A program made the position numbers and the translations under genes. This document shows positions 55,667-64,000 of a stretch of 64,000 nt of DNA, in pieces (the first letter of the stretch is position 1; every line of letters begins with the position of its first letter). The stretch is from assembly GCA_964609825.1 (NCBI GenBank), contig CAZSSH010000005.1:124001-188000 (forward strand), read 5' to 3'. The notes below the pieces were generated by a model that saw only the letters and a program-made list of their open reading frames with translations, was not told where the DNA came from and made no database searches. This DNA comes from CAZSSH01 sp964609825 (lineage in GTDB: Bacteria > Verrucomicrobiota > Lentisphaeria > Victivallales > Victivallaceae).

Positions 55667-58004
55667 CAAAATCAAAAGTTATTTCGCCGAGCTCCGTCAC
55701 GAGCGTGAGTTGCGCCGCAAAACGCAAGTGTCCAAGCCGGTGGTGGACTTTAAGGGGTTGTTTGATTTGTTTGACAGCTCGCCCGCGCCGAGCATTTTTA
55801 TGGTGGTGATGGTCTGGGCGACCTGCTCGGTGCTGCTTACGTCGAGTATGCAGCAGCAGACCGGGTTCCGGCAATTTGAGGTCGGGCAGTATTCTCCGCG
55901 GTTGATAGTCTCCAAATTTGATTTTGAGTATCAGGATCTTGACTTAACGAACAACGAAAAAAACAAGGTGCGCGAGAGTCAGCCTTTGTACTATAAGATC
56001 AGCGCCGAGGACTCTGAGGCCGTTAAAAACCGCTTCAATGATTTCTTTTTGCAGCTCTCCAACCGGATTGAGGAAGAGAAAAACAACCGCAAATACATCC
56101 CCGCCGGCTCCGAGCCGTCGCGGCTGGTAAGTCAGTTGAGTCCGGAGCTGGTCCGGCAGCTGGGCGCAATTTTGGCCCATCCGATTGCTTACAGCTCATT
56201 GCAAAAGGAGCTCGATCAAATTTTGGGACGGGGGATCATCGACCCCAAGGACAAGGCGACGTTTCAGATCAAAGACACGATTCGCATTGTTGACGCGCAA
56301 GGGCGCGAAAATTTGCGCGCCAAAACCATTTCCGAGCAGCCGGACAATCATGAGGCAGGATTGCTGCTGGCCAAGACCGCTTCATCATTTATCCAGGTCA
56401 ATCAAAAATTTATCGACACTTTTGGCGAAGTGGCCGCCGAATTATTTGGAATCAAGGGCAACATGACCTATGACACCAAGCGTACCGACGCCAACCGCGA
56501 CCAGGCGGCAAATCAGGTCGCGCCGGTCAAGCAATACAAACATAAGGGCGAAGTCCTCCTCACACAGGATCAAAAGATCACCGAGGGCTCGCTCGGGATG
56601 CTTAAAACTTACTCCGAGCTCGAGCAGCAGCGGCGCAACACCGCGGTCAAGCAGCTGATTCACAACATGGTGTGGAGCTTGATTTTGATCACTTTTGCCG
56701 GGTTTTACCTTTATCATGTGCACCGCGATTTGGTCAACAGCAACAAGCGCATTTTTATGCTTGGCTTAATCGGCTGCATCTCGGTGGTGATCAACTACAA
56801 CAGCATCATTTTATTTGACTTTTTATACGGCATCGGCGCGTTGTTTGACGCCGACAAAATTGCTTTTGGCTCGATTTTGATGATCAACGCCATCCCGATT
56901 TCGCTGGTGGCGGTACTGCTGTCGGTGATGATGGGGTACCGCGTGGCATTGTGCGCCGGGTTTTTCGTCTCCTCGGTGACGGCGATGATGGTGGTCCCGG
57001 ACCGTTCGTTTGACTTGGCCATCAAGGGGATGGTGATTTGCTCTTTGAGCGCAATTTGCGTGCGGTCGGCGACCAACTACCGCTCGTTTTTTATCCGTAT
57101 CGTGCTGTCGGTGTTTCCATTGACGTGGATCATGAATATGAATTTGCTGGAGATCGACCGCTCCGACATTTCGCAGTTTATTTTGATGTCAGGCGCCCTG
57201 TCTCTGGCCAACGGTTTTTTAACCGCGATCATCGCCTTGATCCTGACCTTTTGCTTTGAGCTCATTTTTAACGTCAGCACCAATATGTCATTGATGGTGC
57301 TCTGCGACTACAGCCACCCGTTGCTGGAGCGGCTCAAGCGTGAGGCCCCCGGTACCTTTTTTCATAGTTTGATGGTGGCGACGCTGGCCGAGGATGCCGC
57401 CAATTGCATCGGTGCCAATCCGCTGCGGGCCAAGGCGGGCGCCTTGTTTCACGACATCGGCAAACTCGCCATGCCGCAATATTTTACCGAAAACAACTTG
57501 GGAAGCGCCAATCAGCACACTGATTTGAACCCGCAGATGAGCAGCATGATTATCCGCGACCACGTCAAAGAGGGGTTGGCCTTGGCTCACAAATACCGCT
57601 TGTGCCGCACTGTCCGCGAAGCGATTTCGCAGCATCACGGCAACGATTTGGTACACTTCTTTTATAACAAAGCTTTGGAAGAGGGCAAGAAGACCGGCGT
57701 ACCGGTGTTGGAGTCGGCATTTCGCTATCAAGGCATCCCGCCCCAAAGCAAAGAGATGGCCATTGTGAGTTTGGCCGATGCCTGCGAGGCCGCCTGCCGG
57801 TCGCTCGAAAAACCGTCGCCGACGCGCATCGAGTCGCAGGTCAAGGAGATCTTTTTCCGCCGCTTTAAGGACGGTCAGTTATGCAATGCCAATGTGACAC
57901 TCGAGGAACTAGCCAAGATCGAAGAAAGCTTTATCAATACTTTGATCAGCATGAAGCATGGCCGCATCTCTTATCAAAAGGAAGGCACCCGTGATAAATA
58001 TTGA
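55659..58004 (+). CDS. pgpH: PgpH-like membrane HD phosphodiesterase (c-di-AMP)
   Basis: 781 residues. The start at 55659 has GGGGGA 8 bases upstream; the ATG at 55653 is too close. Order: one membrane helix near 50, a large extracytoplasmic 7TMR-HDED region (about 70-370), seven membrane helices (about 375-590), and a cytoplasmic HD domain with FFHSLMVATLAEDAANCI, GALFHDIGKL, DHVKEGLALA and ISQHHGNDLVHFF. Relatives hydrolyse cyclic di-AMP. It overlaps phoH by 8 bases and ybeY by 14. A diadenylate cyclase is not in the window. Confidence 0.93.
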   Translation: MIDKIKSYFAELRHERELRRKTQVSKPVVDFKGLFDLFDSSPAPSIFMVVMVWATCSVLLTSSMQQQTGFRQFEVGQYSPRLIVSKFDFEYQDLDLTNNEKNKVRESQPLYYKISAEDSEAVKNRFNDFFLQLSNRIEEEKNNRKYIPAGSEPSRLVSQLSPELVRQLGAILAHPIAYSSLQKELDQILGRGIIDPKDKATFQIKDTIRIVDAQGRENLRAKTISEQPDNHEAGLLLAKTASSFIQVNQKFIDTFGEVAAELFGIKGNMTYDTKRTDANRDQAANQVAPVKQYKHKGEVLLTQDQKITEGSLGMLKTYSELEQQRRNTAVKQLIHNMVWSLILITFAGFYLYHVHRDLVNSNKRIFMLGLIGCISVVINYNSIILFDFLYGIGALFDADKIAFGSILMINAIPISLVAVLLSVMMGYRVALCAGFFVSSVTAMMVVPDRSFDLAIKGMVICSLSAICVRSATNYRSFFIRIVLSVFPLTWIMNMNLLEIDRSDISQFILMSGALSLANGFLTAIIALILTFCFELIFNVSTNMSLMVLCDYSHPLLERLKREAPGTFFHSLMVATLAEDAANCIGANPLRAKAGALFHDIGKLAMPQYFTENNLGSANQHTDLNPQMSSMIIRDHVKEGLALAHKYRLCRTVREAISQHHGNDLVHFFYNKALEEGKKTGVPVLESAFRYQGIPPQSKEMAIVSLADACEAACRSLEKPSPTRIESQVKEIFFRRFKDGQLCNANVTLEELAKIEESFINTLISMKHGRISYQKEGTRDKY

Positions 58005-58470
58005 TTACAGTTTTGAGACCCGCCGTTACCGTCGCCCCGACCGGGCAAAACTGAAAGCGTTGATTTTGCGGGCAATCGATTTGGTTAAATTGCCGGTCGA
58101 TTTTGACTGGGCGCTCAACATCCGTTTTGTCGGCGACCGGACGATGGCGGCGGCCAATTGGGAGTTTGTCGGCCACGAGGGGACGACCGATGTGATTACT
58201 TTCAGTTATTTTGATGATTTGTCGTCACTCTTTCCGGGCGACCCGGCAATCGAGTTGATTATTTGCCTTGACGCCGCCAAGCGAGAAGGGGAGGCGCGAC
58301 GCGACTCCTCGTATGCCGGGGAGGCGGTATTGTACATTGTCCACGGTTTGTTGCACAGCGCCGGAGAGGATGATTTGGAGGAAAAAACTCGAAAACGCAT
58401 GCGCGCATGCGAGCGGCGGGTGATGACTGTTTTGGCGGAGGAGTTTGATTTTGATGAAATCTTTGATTAA
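57991..58470 (+). CDS. ybeY: endoribonuclease YbeY
   Basis: 159 residues from the GTG at 57991, with AAGGAAGG upstream; an in-frame ATG at 57958 is further inside pgpH and less likely. The zinc motif HGLLHSAGEDD (HGxxHxxGxDH-like, ending in D rather than H) and GTTDVITFSYFDD are diagnostic. It matures 16S rRNA and takes part in ribosome quality control. It follows PgpH in the conserved order phoH-pgpH-ybeY. Confidence 0.92.
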   Translation: MINIDYSFETRRYRRPDRAKLKALILRAIDLVKLPVDFDWALNIRFVGDRTMAAANWEFVGHEGTTDVITFSYFDDLSSLFPGDPAIELIICLDAAKREGEARRDSSYAGEAVLYIVHGLLHSAGEDDLEEKTRKRMRACERRVMTVLAEEFDFDEIFD

Positions 58471-59812
58471 GCGTTATCGTTGGATCATTTTGATTTGGGC
58501 CGTCGGATTGGTTATCCGGCTGGCAATTTCAATTCCCGGGCTCATGCACGATCCCGAAACGGTGTTTTGGCGGCTCGACTCGTCGGGGTATGTCAATCCC
58601 GGCGTCACTTTGCTGGAGCATGGATTCTTTGGCGACGATCCGGCGGGCGGATCGACGGCCACCCGGGCACCGGGGATGGGTTTTTTGACGGCAGGAGTGT
58701 ATGCTGTTTTTGGCCATAACAACATCTCTGCGCTGGTCTTGGTGCTGATTTTGATCAACAGTCTGTTGCCGGTCACGGGGTATCTGGCCGGCCGGGCATT
58801 TTTGGACGAAAAAGCGGGCTTGATCGCCGCTGTACTCTTGGCGCTTAATTTGACCGCAATTGCTCAGGCACCGTTGCTGCTGAGCGACTCATTGTTTGCA
58901 GTGATCGTCGGTTTGGCCGTCTGGCAGCTGGGGGAGTTTTATCAAAGCAAAAAGGTCAATCACTTTTTGTTTGCTGCCCTGTGGGGCGGACTGGCGGCGC
59001 TGGTGCGCCCGATCAATATGGTGTGGATTTACCCGGCGCTGATACTTTTGTTGGCAAGCTCCGGTCTGAGTTGGCAGATTAAGCTCAAAAATGCGTTGTT
59101 TGCCTTGCTTTTATTTTACGCCGTATTGTTTCCGTGGATGGCGCGCAACCGCGAAATCGGCAGCGGTTTTTGCATCGACACCAACACCGGGGCGATGTAT
59201 TACCAAAATGGCGCGATGATTTTGGCCGAAGCCGGCAAGACCGATTACGAAGCGGAAAAGCAAAAAATTTTGGGTCACCTCGATCAGGTGTTTGCCGACA
59301 AAGTTACCTATGACTCAGTCGCTAAGCAAACTGATTACAAGCTTGCCAAATTCAAAGAAATTATCTATGCGCATCCGGTGATTTGGATCAAGCAGCATTT
59401 TAATTACCGGGTACTGCTGCCGGATGCTCCGAGCTTCTTTGAGGTGTTGGGCATCACCAAGGGCGACAAAGGCACGATGAATGTGATGAAAAAATCCGGC
59501 GTCTGGGCTGCGGTCAACCATTATTTTGACGGCAGGGCTTATTTATTGCTGCTGGTGTTGCCTCTCTTGGTGGCGACCGGGATATTGTATTTGCTGGCGG
59601 CGTGGATTTTGGGCGGTTGGTTGCTCGACTGGAAACGCAGTTGGTTTATGATTTTATGTTTTTTGGCGCTGGCGGAGTATTATTTCTTTTTGCCGGGGCC
59701 GATCGGTGCGCCGCGTTATCAATTGCCGGCGCTGATTTTTATGGCAGTGATGGCCGCAAATGCCTGGGAGGTGTACGGTGAAAAAATATTTGGCCGTTTT
59801 ATTCGGCGTTAG
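58454..59812 (+). CDS. GT39-like (PMT/ArnT) membrane glycosyltransferase
   Basis: 452 residues from the ATG at 58454 with GGAGGAG about 11 bases upstream. About eleven membrane segments are visible. An early luminal loop contains FWRLDSSGYVNPGVTLLEHG with the acidic residues expected for lipid-linked sugar donors, then TRAPGMGFLTAGVYAVFG and ALVRPINMVWIYPAL (conserved Arg-Pro). Such enzymes move sugar from a polyprenyl-phosphate carrier to a protein or lipid at the membrane. The GT2 enzyme encoded at 60.2-61.1 kb could make that donor. It overlaps ybeY by 17 bases. Confidence 0.85.
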   Translation: MKSLIKRYRWIILIWAVGLVIRLAISIPGLMHDPETVFWRLDSSGYVNPGVTLLEHGFFGDDPAGGSTATRAPGMGFLTAGVYAVFGHNNISALVLVLILINSLLPVTGYLAGRAFLDEKAGLIAAVLLALNLTAIAQAPLLLSDSLFAVIVGLAVWQLGEFYQSKKVNHFLFAALWGGLAALVRPINMVWIYPALILLLASSGLSWQIKLKNALFALLLFYAVLFPWMARNREIGSGFCIDTNTGAMYYQNGAMILAEAGKTDYEAEKQKILGHLDQVFADKVTYDSVAKQTDYKLAKFKEIIYAHPVIWIKQHFNYRVLLPDAPSFFEVLGITKGDKGTMNVMKKSGVWAAVNHYFDGRAYLLLLVLPLLVATGILYLLAAWILGGWLLDWKRSWFMILCFLALAEYYFFLPGPIGAPRYQLPALIFMAVMAANAWEVYGEKIFGRFIRR

Positions 59813-60233
59813 TTTTATGTTGTTGGCCGGTTGCGCGACGTCGGAGGCGAAACACTCCGACCCGGTGCCGGATCAGTTGACGACCAAAAAGCATCCGGTG
59901 GTGGCCAATTTGGAGGTATCCAACAGCGGTATCTTTTTGTTTGACCTGATCCCGATTTATTCGGGCTCTCCGAGTGAGCCCAACCGCCGTCAGTACAATA
60001 CTTTCAGCGATGATCTCTCTCGGGATGACATGTATGTGATGCTCTACAAGTGGGCCAAATTTTTGGGAGCTGACGAGGTCGAGGATGTCAAAATCAGCGA
60101 TACCCGCCACATCGGGCTCTATTATACCCTTTTTATCCTCTGGCGGCAGGACCGTTCAGCGACCGGCAGCGCGGTCAAACTTAAAAAATCGGACGGCAAG
60201 TCCGACTCAAAAGCCAAAAAGTTTTTTGAGTAG
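59778..60233 (+). CDS. lipoprotein of unknown function
   Basis: 151 residues from a GTG at 59778 with GGGAGG just upstream; the frame overlaps the GT39 end by 35 bases. The signal MKKYLAVLFGVSFMLLAGC (first codon GTG) has a lipobox LAGC. The mature part includes SGIFLFDLIPIYSG and MLYKWAKFLGADEVEDVKIS, and ends with a Lys/Ser-rich tail. The pattern recalls small secreted lipoproteins with no assigned role. It ends 3 bp from the convergent GT2 stop. Confidence 0.78.
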   Translation: MKKYLAVLFGVSFMLLAGCATSEAKHSDPVPDQLTTKKHPVVANLEVSNSGIFLFDLIPIYSGSPSEPNRRQYNTFSDDLSRDDMYVMLYKWAKFLGADEVEDVKISDTRHIGLYYTLFILWRQDRSATGSAVKLKKSDGKSDSKAKKFFE

Positions 60234-60236
60234 CGG

Positions 60237-61088
60237 TCAGCGCCGGATTTCCCGGACCGGGCAATTGGTGGCGTTGGTGTGACGCTGCGTCCGGTAACGG
60301 AGCGACAGCATGCCGAGGCCCAGCGCCAGCGTTAAACCGCCGGGGAGCGCCCACCAGTTTTGTCCGACGTATGCTCCGGCCAAAAGGACGATGCCGATGC
60401 CGCTCAAAAGATAGGGGTAAATCGAATAGTTGACAAAGATCATCAACGCATAGCGGATGAGTTTGCTCCACGAGTAACCGCTTTCGCCTGCAAGCCGCTC
60501 TTGGTGTTCGACTTTGCAGCACTGATATTTGCTGATATATGAGCTGAGCGCTCCATCCAAAAATATCCCCGAGTTTTTGAGGTTGTTAAGTTTACGCGCG
60601 CTGTCGCCATTAATCAGGCGAAACGCCGAAACATAATGCGGCACCCCGGGGACGGCGATGCCGATCAAAACTTTGACCAGCAATGACGGAAACGAGCGCA
60701 AAAAATCATGCTTTTTATCAGTATCGTAGTTGCCGTAAACGGCGTCGGCGCCGGTGACATTTTTTTGCTCCAGCAGTTTCTCGATATCGCCGGGCGAGTG
60801 CTGCAAATCCTCATCCATCGTGAGCACCCAGTCACCGCGGCTGTAGCTCATAGCACAGCTGGTGGCGGCGTGCTGACCGCAATTTTTCTGCAACGCTATG
60901 GCGGTGACCAGGCCGTGATTTTGATCGACCAGACGGCACAACTCTTCCCAAGAGCGGTCAGGCCCGCAGTCATAAATAAAAATGAGCTCCCAATCGATTT
61001 TGCCGTTAAGCGCGGCTTTGAGTTGGTCGGTCAGCACACCGACGGTCTGTTCGCCGTGGTACACCGGCACGATTACCGACAAATCCAT
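60237..61088 (-). CDS. GT2 polyprenyl-phosphate glycosyltransferase (DPM1-like)
   Basis: 283 residues from the ATG at 61088; GGAGG lies 7 bases upstream inside the neighbour, and the long frame further upstream overlaps the ATP-grasp gene. GT-A features: LSVIVPVYHGEQTVGVL, IFIYDCGPDRSWEEL, GQHAATSCAMSYSRGDWVLTMDEDLQHSPGDI (MDEDLQ metal site). Two C-terminal membrane helices follow. It probably loads a sugar on undecaprenyl phosphate for a GT39-type enzyme. The gap from the ATP-grasp stop is 2 bp. Confidence 0.87.
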   Translation of the reverse strand: MDLSVIVPVYHGEQTVGVLTDQLKAALNGKIDWELIFIYDCGPDRSWEELCRLVDQNHGLVTAIALQKNCGQHAATSCAMSYSRGDWVLTMDEDLQHSPGDIEKLLEQKNVTGADAVYGNYDTDKKHDFLRSFPSLLVKVLIGIAVPGVPHYVSAFRLINGDSARKLNNLKNSGIFLDGALSSYISKYQCCKVEHQERLAGESGYSWSKLIRYALMIFVNYSIYPYLLSGIGIVLLAGAYVGQNWWALPGGLTLALGLGMLSLRYRTQRHTNATNCPVREIRR

Positions 61089-61090
61089 GG

Positions 61091-62209
61091 TTAAACCTCC
61101 AGCCGTTGCGCTGCGACATAAATAAAGTATCCCGAGCGGTCGGCGCTGCGGGTCAATGGCGAAACCACATCGCTGCGAAATAATTCGGCTTGGACGATGT
61201 ACGGATATTTGCGGCTCTCGCGGATGTAATCTTTGACCTGCGGCGTGTGGACGCTGTAAAACCAGATCCCGGAGCAACGGTAGTTTTGGATGATCGGCTC
61301 GCGGAATTCGCCCAATGCCACCTCAATTACGCCGCGGACAAAGTCGTAGTTGGTCGAGAGCCGCACCAGATCCGATCCGATGAAATCACCGCCCATCCGG
61401 CCGCCGATTTCGGTGATGTATACTTTATTGTCGGCAGTGATCAAAAACTCCGAGTGCGAAGCGCCGTGGCGGATCATCAAGGCATCCAGCCCGATTTGTG
61501 TCTGGCGACGGATCTCAATTTCGGTTTCTTCGTCAAGCTGTGCCGGCTGGTGATGCGCCAACTCGACAAAATGCGGCTCGCCGCTGGTAATTTTGTCAGT
61601 CATGGTTAAAATGCAGTGATTGCCGTTGCCGGAGAGGGTTTCGACGCTGATTTCACGGCCGCTGACGAATTCCTCGACGATTGCTTCTTTGCAAAAGGCC
61701 AGACCGATGGCCGCATTGACCGCTTTGGCCAAATCTTTGGACGAGTTGACCTTGGTGACGCCCAAACTTCCAGAGCGATCGCAGGGTTTTACAATGACCG
61801 GGTAATTGAGTTCGACGTTTGACAGCGCCGTCGCAGCGTTGACTTTGCAGAATTTGGGGGTGTTGACTCCAGCCTCGCACAGGCGCTGACGCATCAAAAA
61901 TTTGTTGGTCGAGTATGTTGCCGACTCGATCGAGTTGGCGATCAAGTCCAGCTTTTCGGCGACATAGCAGACGGTCGGTACGGCGGCGTCGGAGGCGATG
62001 CTGGCGATGCCTTCGATTTTTTCCTGACGGCAGATTTCCAAAATTTCCTCTTTTTCGATGATCGAAACCGGGTAAAAACGGTCGGCGTAAGGTGCCGCGT
62101 CCGCGCCTTGCTCCCAGGCAAAGCATATGGCACGGTGATTCATCTCTTTGATTTTTTGAATAAGCGGCAGCTGGAGATAGCTGGCTCCGATGACGGCAAT
62201 GGTTTTCAT
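61091..62209 (-). CDS. ATP-grasp enzyme (carbamoyl-phosphate-synthase-like)
   Basis: 372 residues. An N-terminal Rossmann-like preATP-grasp domain (TIAVIGASYLQLPLIQKI, ASIASDAAVPTVCYVAEKL) precedes the ATP-grasp fold: YPVIVKPCDRSGSLGVTKV, EAIVEEFVSGREISVETL and VYITEIGGRMGGDFIGSDL with the metal ligands. Such enzymes join a carboxylate to an amine or other nucleophile using ATP. In a sugar-transfer operon it may make an amide-linked sugar decoration or a peptide-like compound. The substrate is unknown. Confidence 0.87.
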   Translation of the reverse strand: MKTIAVIGASYLQLPLIQKIKEMNHRAICFAWEQGADAAPYADRFYPVSIIEKEEILEICRQEKIEGIASIASDAAVPTVCYVAEKLDLIANSIESATYSTNKFLMRQRLCEAGVNTPKFCKVNAATALSNVELNYPVIVKPCDRSGSLGVTKVNSSKDLAKAVNAAIGLAFCKEAIVEEFVSGREISVETLSGNGNHCILTMTDKITSGEPHFVELAHHQPAQLDEETEIEIRRQTQIGLDALMIRHGASHSEFLITADNKVYITEIGGRMGGDFIGSDLVRLSTNYDFVRGVIEVALGEFREPIIQNYRCSGIWFYSVHTPQVKDYIRESRKYPYIVQAELFRSDVVSPLTRSADRSGYFIYVAAQRLEV

Positions 62210-62213
62210 GATC

Positions 62214-63992
62214 TTAAGGATTGTTTCCCGTTTTTTGGGTGGATGAATATAAGGAAAAGGCCGAATTGTATACTTGGAGCTGATATTTGCCGGTCATCAG
62301 CAGAGCATTGTTGATGCTGTCCAGCGGGAAAAAATAATTTTGCGTCGGGTCGCAATGGAGGTTGGAGCTGCGGTGCCAAATCAGCAAATGATCGGCGTAG
62401 ATTTGTCCCGGCTCCGGCGCTTTGACGTCGCGCCAGTAAGAAAACGCCGGGATGCCGCCCATCGCGGAGGTGACTCCAGTCATCCGTGAGGCAAAGGAGG
62501 GAATATATTCATAGACGCGGTCGCCGGGATGGATCTGGTCGCGCAAGAGTGCAATCGCATTATCATATTCTTCGATGGCTTTGGGGTTGCTGTGAAAAAA
62601 GAATCCCATCTCCGGTGATTGAAAACGTTTGAGGTTTTTGATATCGGCAAATGTCGGCAGCGAAAACATGAGATAACTCAACACCGCGACCGTCGCCAGC
62701 GCCAGTAAAATGCTGCCGCGGCTCAAGCGTTTGTCGGCGCCGTCAATCACCAGAAACAAGGTTTGGCAAAAGAAAATTCCTTGTGCAAATGTCGTATTGG
62801 ATTGCATCCAATACATGATGAAGCTTCCGGCACCGATGGTGCTTACCCAAAAAATGAGCGCCATAAGCGCGAAGCCCAGCCGGGAGCCGCCGGTGAAATC
62901 AAACCGTTTGACAAATGCTTTGTGTTTGATCCAACCGTAGACAATGAGCATGGCTGCCGCCGCCAGCAGCGGGTTGGCGCTCTCATAAAGATACTCGATG
63001 TATTCGGCGTTGCTGTAGCGGTAGATTATCAGCAAGGCGCTGATTGCAACGGTGACGATTAAGGCGTTGGAGAGATAGTGCGCCGTACGGTTTCGGCGTT
63101 TGCTTTGCCAGACAATCCACAAGGCAAGTAAAATTCCCAAAAAACAGCTTTTCCCGCCGGCATCGATCAAAAAATCAAAAAGTGTATCCATCATGCTGCC
63201 GCTGGCCTGAGTCTCGGCAACATCAAAAATATGGACGCCGTAATATGCATACAATGCGGCCATTAGCATAAATGCGGCGGTAAAACCCGCCGCCCAGCCA
63301 ATGAGCCATCGATGGCATTGACGGCTTCGGAGCAACTTTTTAAGGCCGAATACGCTTCTCCAAAGCGAGCTCCAACCAGGGTGGCGGTGCCAATGATTGA
63401 GAATGGCGGTGTACGCCAAAAGCAGCGCCGGGATTGCCAGCAGGGTCAAGGTGGTCAACCGGGCGCAAATCAGGAGCAAATTGCACGCTCCGATGGCGAA
63501 GATCGGCCAAAATTTGCGGCGGCGGGTGAATAACATACAGCTCAGCATCAAGAGTACGACAAACAAAAGCCGCGGCACAAAATTGTAACTGATGTGGAGA
63601 AAAAACTGGACCGGCGGCGTCATCGAGCCAAAAATGCCGCAGATAATCGCCGTCCAGCTGTCGGAGCCAAAGAGAGTGCGGCATAAGACTGCAAACAAGG
63701 CGCAAGTGACGGCATTGATCACTGCTCCGCCAAAATAAAACCACCAGTAAATCGCTTTAACAGGACAAAGCGCCAGCCACAGCGCTCCCAAAAAATCCGA
63801 CAAAAAACACCAGGCATGGCCGGTCCCGGCCCCATGCAAAATCCGGATTTGGTTGTTAAAGTGGGTGGCAGGGTCCCAGAGATTGTAGACTTGGTTTTCG
63901 ATCAGCATGGTGGCCGGGAGCGTCCACAATAGCGCAAATAAAAACACCGCGCCGAAGACAAAAAAATTGCCTCCGGCGAAGGATTTTGGCAT
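62214..63992 (-). CDS. large membrane protein, GT-C-like, possible start outside window
   Basis: 592 residues from the ATG at 63992; only 8 bases of the window lie upstream, so neither a ribosome site nor an earlier in-frame start can be excluded. About eleven to twelve membrane segments are visible, an early loop NLWDPATHFNNQIRILHGAG, and a soluble C-terminal part (PGDRVYEYIPSFASRMTGV). The topology resembles GT-C glycosyltransferases or O-antigen-type proteins, but no diagnostic motif was found. It is in line with ATP-grasp (4-bp gap) and GT2 genes, so it probably belongs to surface glycan synthesis. Confidence 0.7.
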   Translation of the reverse strand: MPKSFAGGNFFVFGAVFLFALLWTLPATMLIENQVYNLWDPATHFNNQIRILHGAGTGHAWCFLSDFLGALWLALCPVKAIYWWFYFGGAVINAVTCALFAVLCRTLFGSDSWTAIICGIFGSMTPPVQFFLHISYNFVPRLLFVVLLMLSCMLFTRRRKFWPIFAIGACNLLLICARLTTLTLLAIPALLLAYTAILNHWHRHPGWSSLWRSVFGLKKLLRSRQCHRWLIGWAAGFTAAFMLMAALYAYYGVHIFDVAETQASGSMMDTLFDFLIDAGGKSCFLGILLALWIVWQSKRRNRTAHYLSNALIVTVAISALLIIYRYSNAEYIEYLYESANPLLAAAAMLIVYGWIKHKAFVKRFDFTGGSRLGFALMALIFWVSTIGAGSFIMYWMQSNTTFAQGIFFCQTLFLVIDGADKRLSRGSILLALATVAVLSYLMFSLPTFADIKNLKRFQSPEMGFFFHSNPKAIEEYDNAIALLRDQIHPGDRVYEYIPSFASRMTGVTSAMGGIPAFSYWRDVKAPEPGQIYADHLLIWHRSSNLHCDPTQNYFFPLDSINNALLMTGKYQLQVYNSAFSLYSSTQKTGNNP

Positions 63993-64000
63993 GTGATGAC

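Noticed and set aside
1..64000. CRISPR arrays, insertion sequences, rRNA genes and a replication origin.
   Set aside because: No regularly spaced repeats, transposase genes, rRNA sequence or DnaA-box cluster was seen by reading the window.

Overview
The window looks like chromosomal DNA from a Lentisphaerae-type bacterium (PVC group, Victivallis-like), with moderate GC. The main clues are a pseudopilin beginning [20 protein letters not shown] next to carbohydrate-active enzymes, many intracellular glycoside hydrolases of unusual subfamilies, and a Hanks-type kinase beside clpXP. This placement is inferred from gene style, not from a marker-gene phylogeny. No insertion sequence, phage gene or CRISPR array was seen. 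Nearly all DNA is coding, in long runs of genes that touch or overlap.

Layout. 1-9.8 kb: carbohydrate locus. A GH3 beta-glucosidase (cut by the window edge) and an AraC regulator lie on the minus strand. Diverging from them are a GH63/GH37-clan glycosidase, a pseudopilin, a LamG protein and a very large GH2-like protein, ending at a strong terminator. 9.9-18.6 kb: housekeeping. This holds an HD protein, a galE-dnaQ-like-uup operon on the minus strand, etfB-etfA-acyl-CoA dehydrogenase, and rpoZ-purE. 18.7-28.1 kb: one nine-gene minus-strand operon starting with an IclR regulator. It encodes an enolase-superfamily dehydratase, a GH113-like enzyme, mannonate dehydratase, two GH10 enzymes without signal peptides, an RraA-like protein, an SDR and a lactonase. 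It looks like intracellular processing of imported xylan or aldouronate fragments and hexuronates. 28.3-31.7 kb: low-molecular-weight phosphatase, a fused RpiB-GlyA protein, and serS.

32.0-41.9 kb: a ten-gene plus-strand operon. It runs from murD and uvrB through a radical SAM protein and a membrane protein to a Ycf46-like AAA+ ATPase, a Ycf35-like protein, a DUF2997-like protein, a zinc-ribbon membrane protein, a TPR protein and PilT. 42.3-50.2 kb: SulP transporter, aminotransferase plus an orphan gene, tRNA-Gly(CCC), a lipoprotein, a TadA-methyltransferase fusion and GH20. 50.2-60.2 kb: tig, then clpP-clpX-kinase-phoH-pgpH-ybeY-GT39-lipoprotein. 60.2-64 kb: a minus-strand set of GT2, ATP-grasp and a large membrane protein, the last possibly cut by the window edge.

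Most notable are four things: a bacterial kinase with the catalytic-lysine arrangement of eukaryotic WNK kinases; the Ycf46/Ycf35/DUF2997 cassette in a non-photosynthetic context; two unusual fusions (RpiB-GlyA, TadA-methyltransferase); and a clpP promoter whose -35 box lies inside the tig terminator stem. Promoters found by eye repeatedly fit TTGnnn, 16-17 bp, TATATT or TATAAT.
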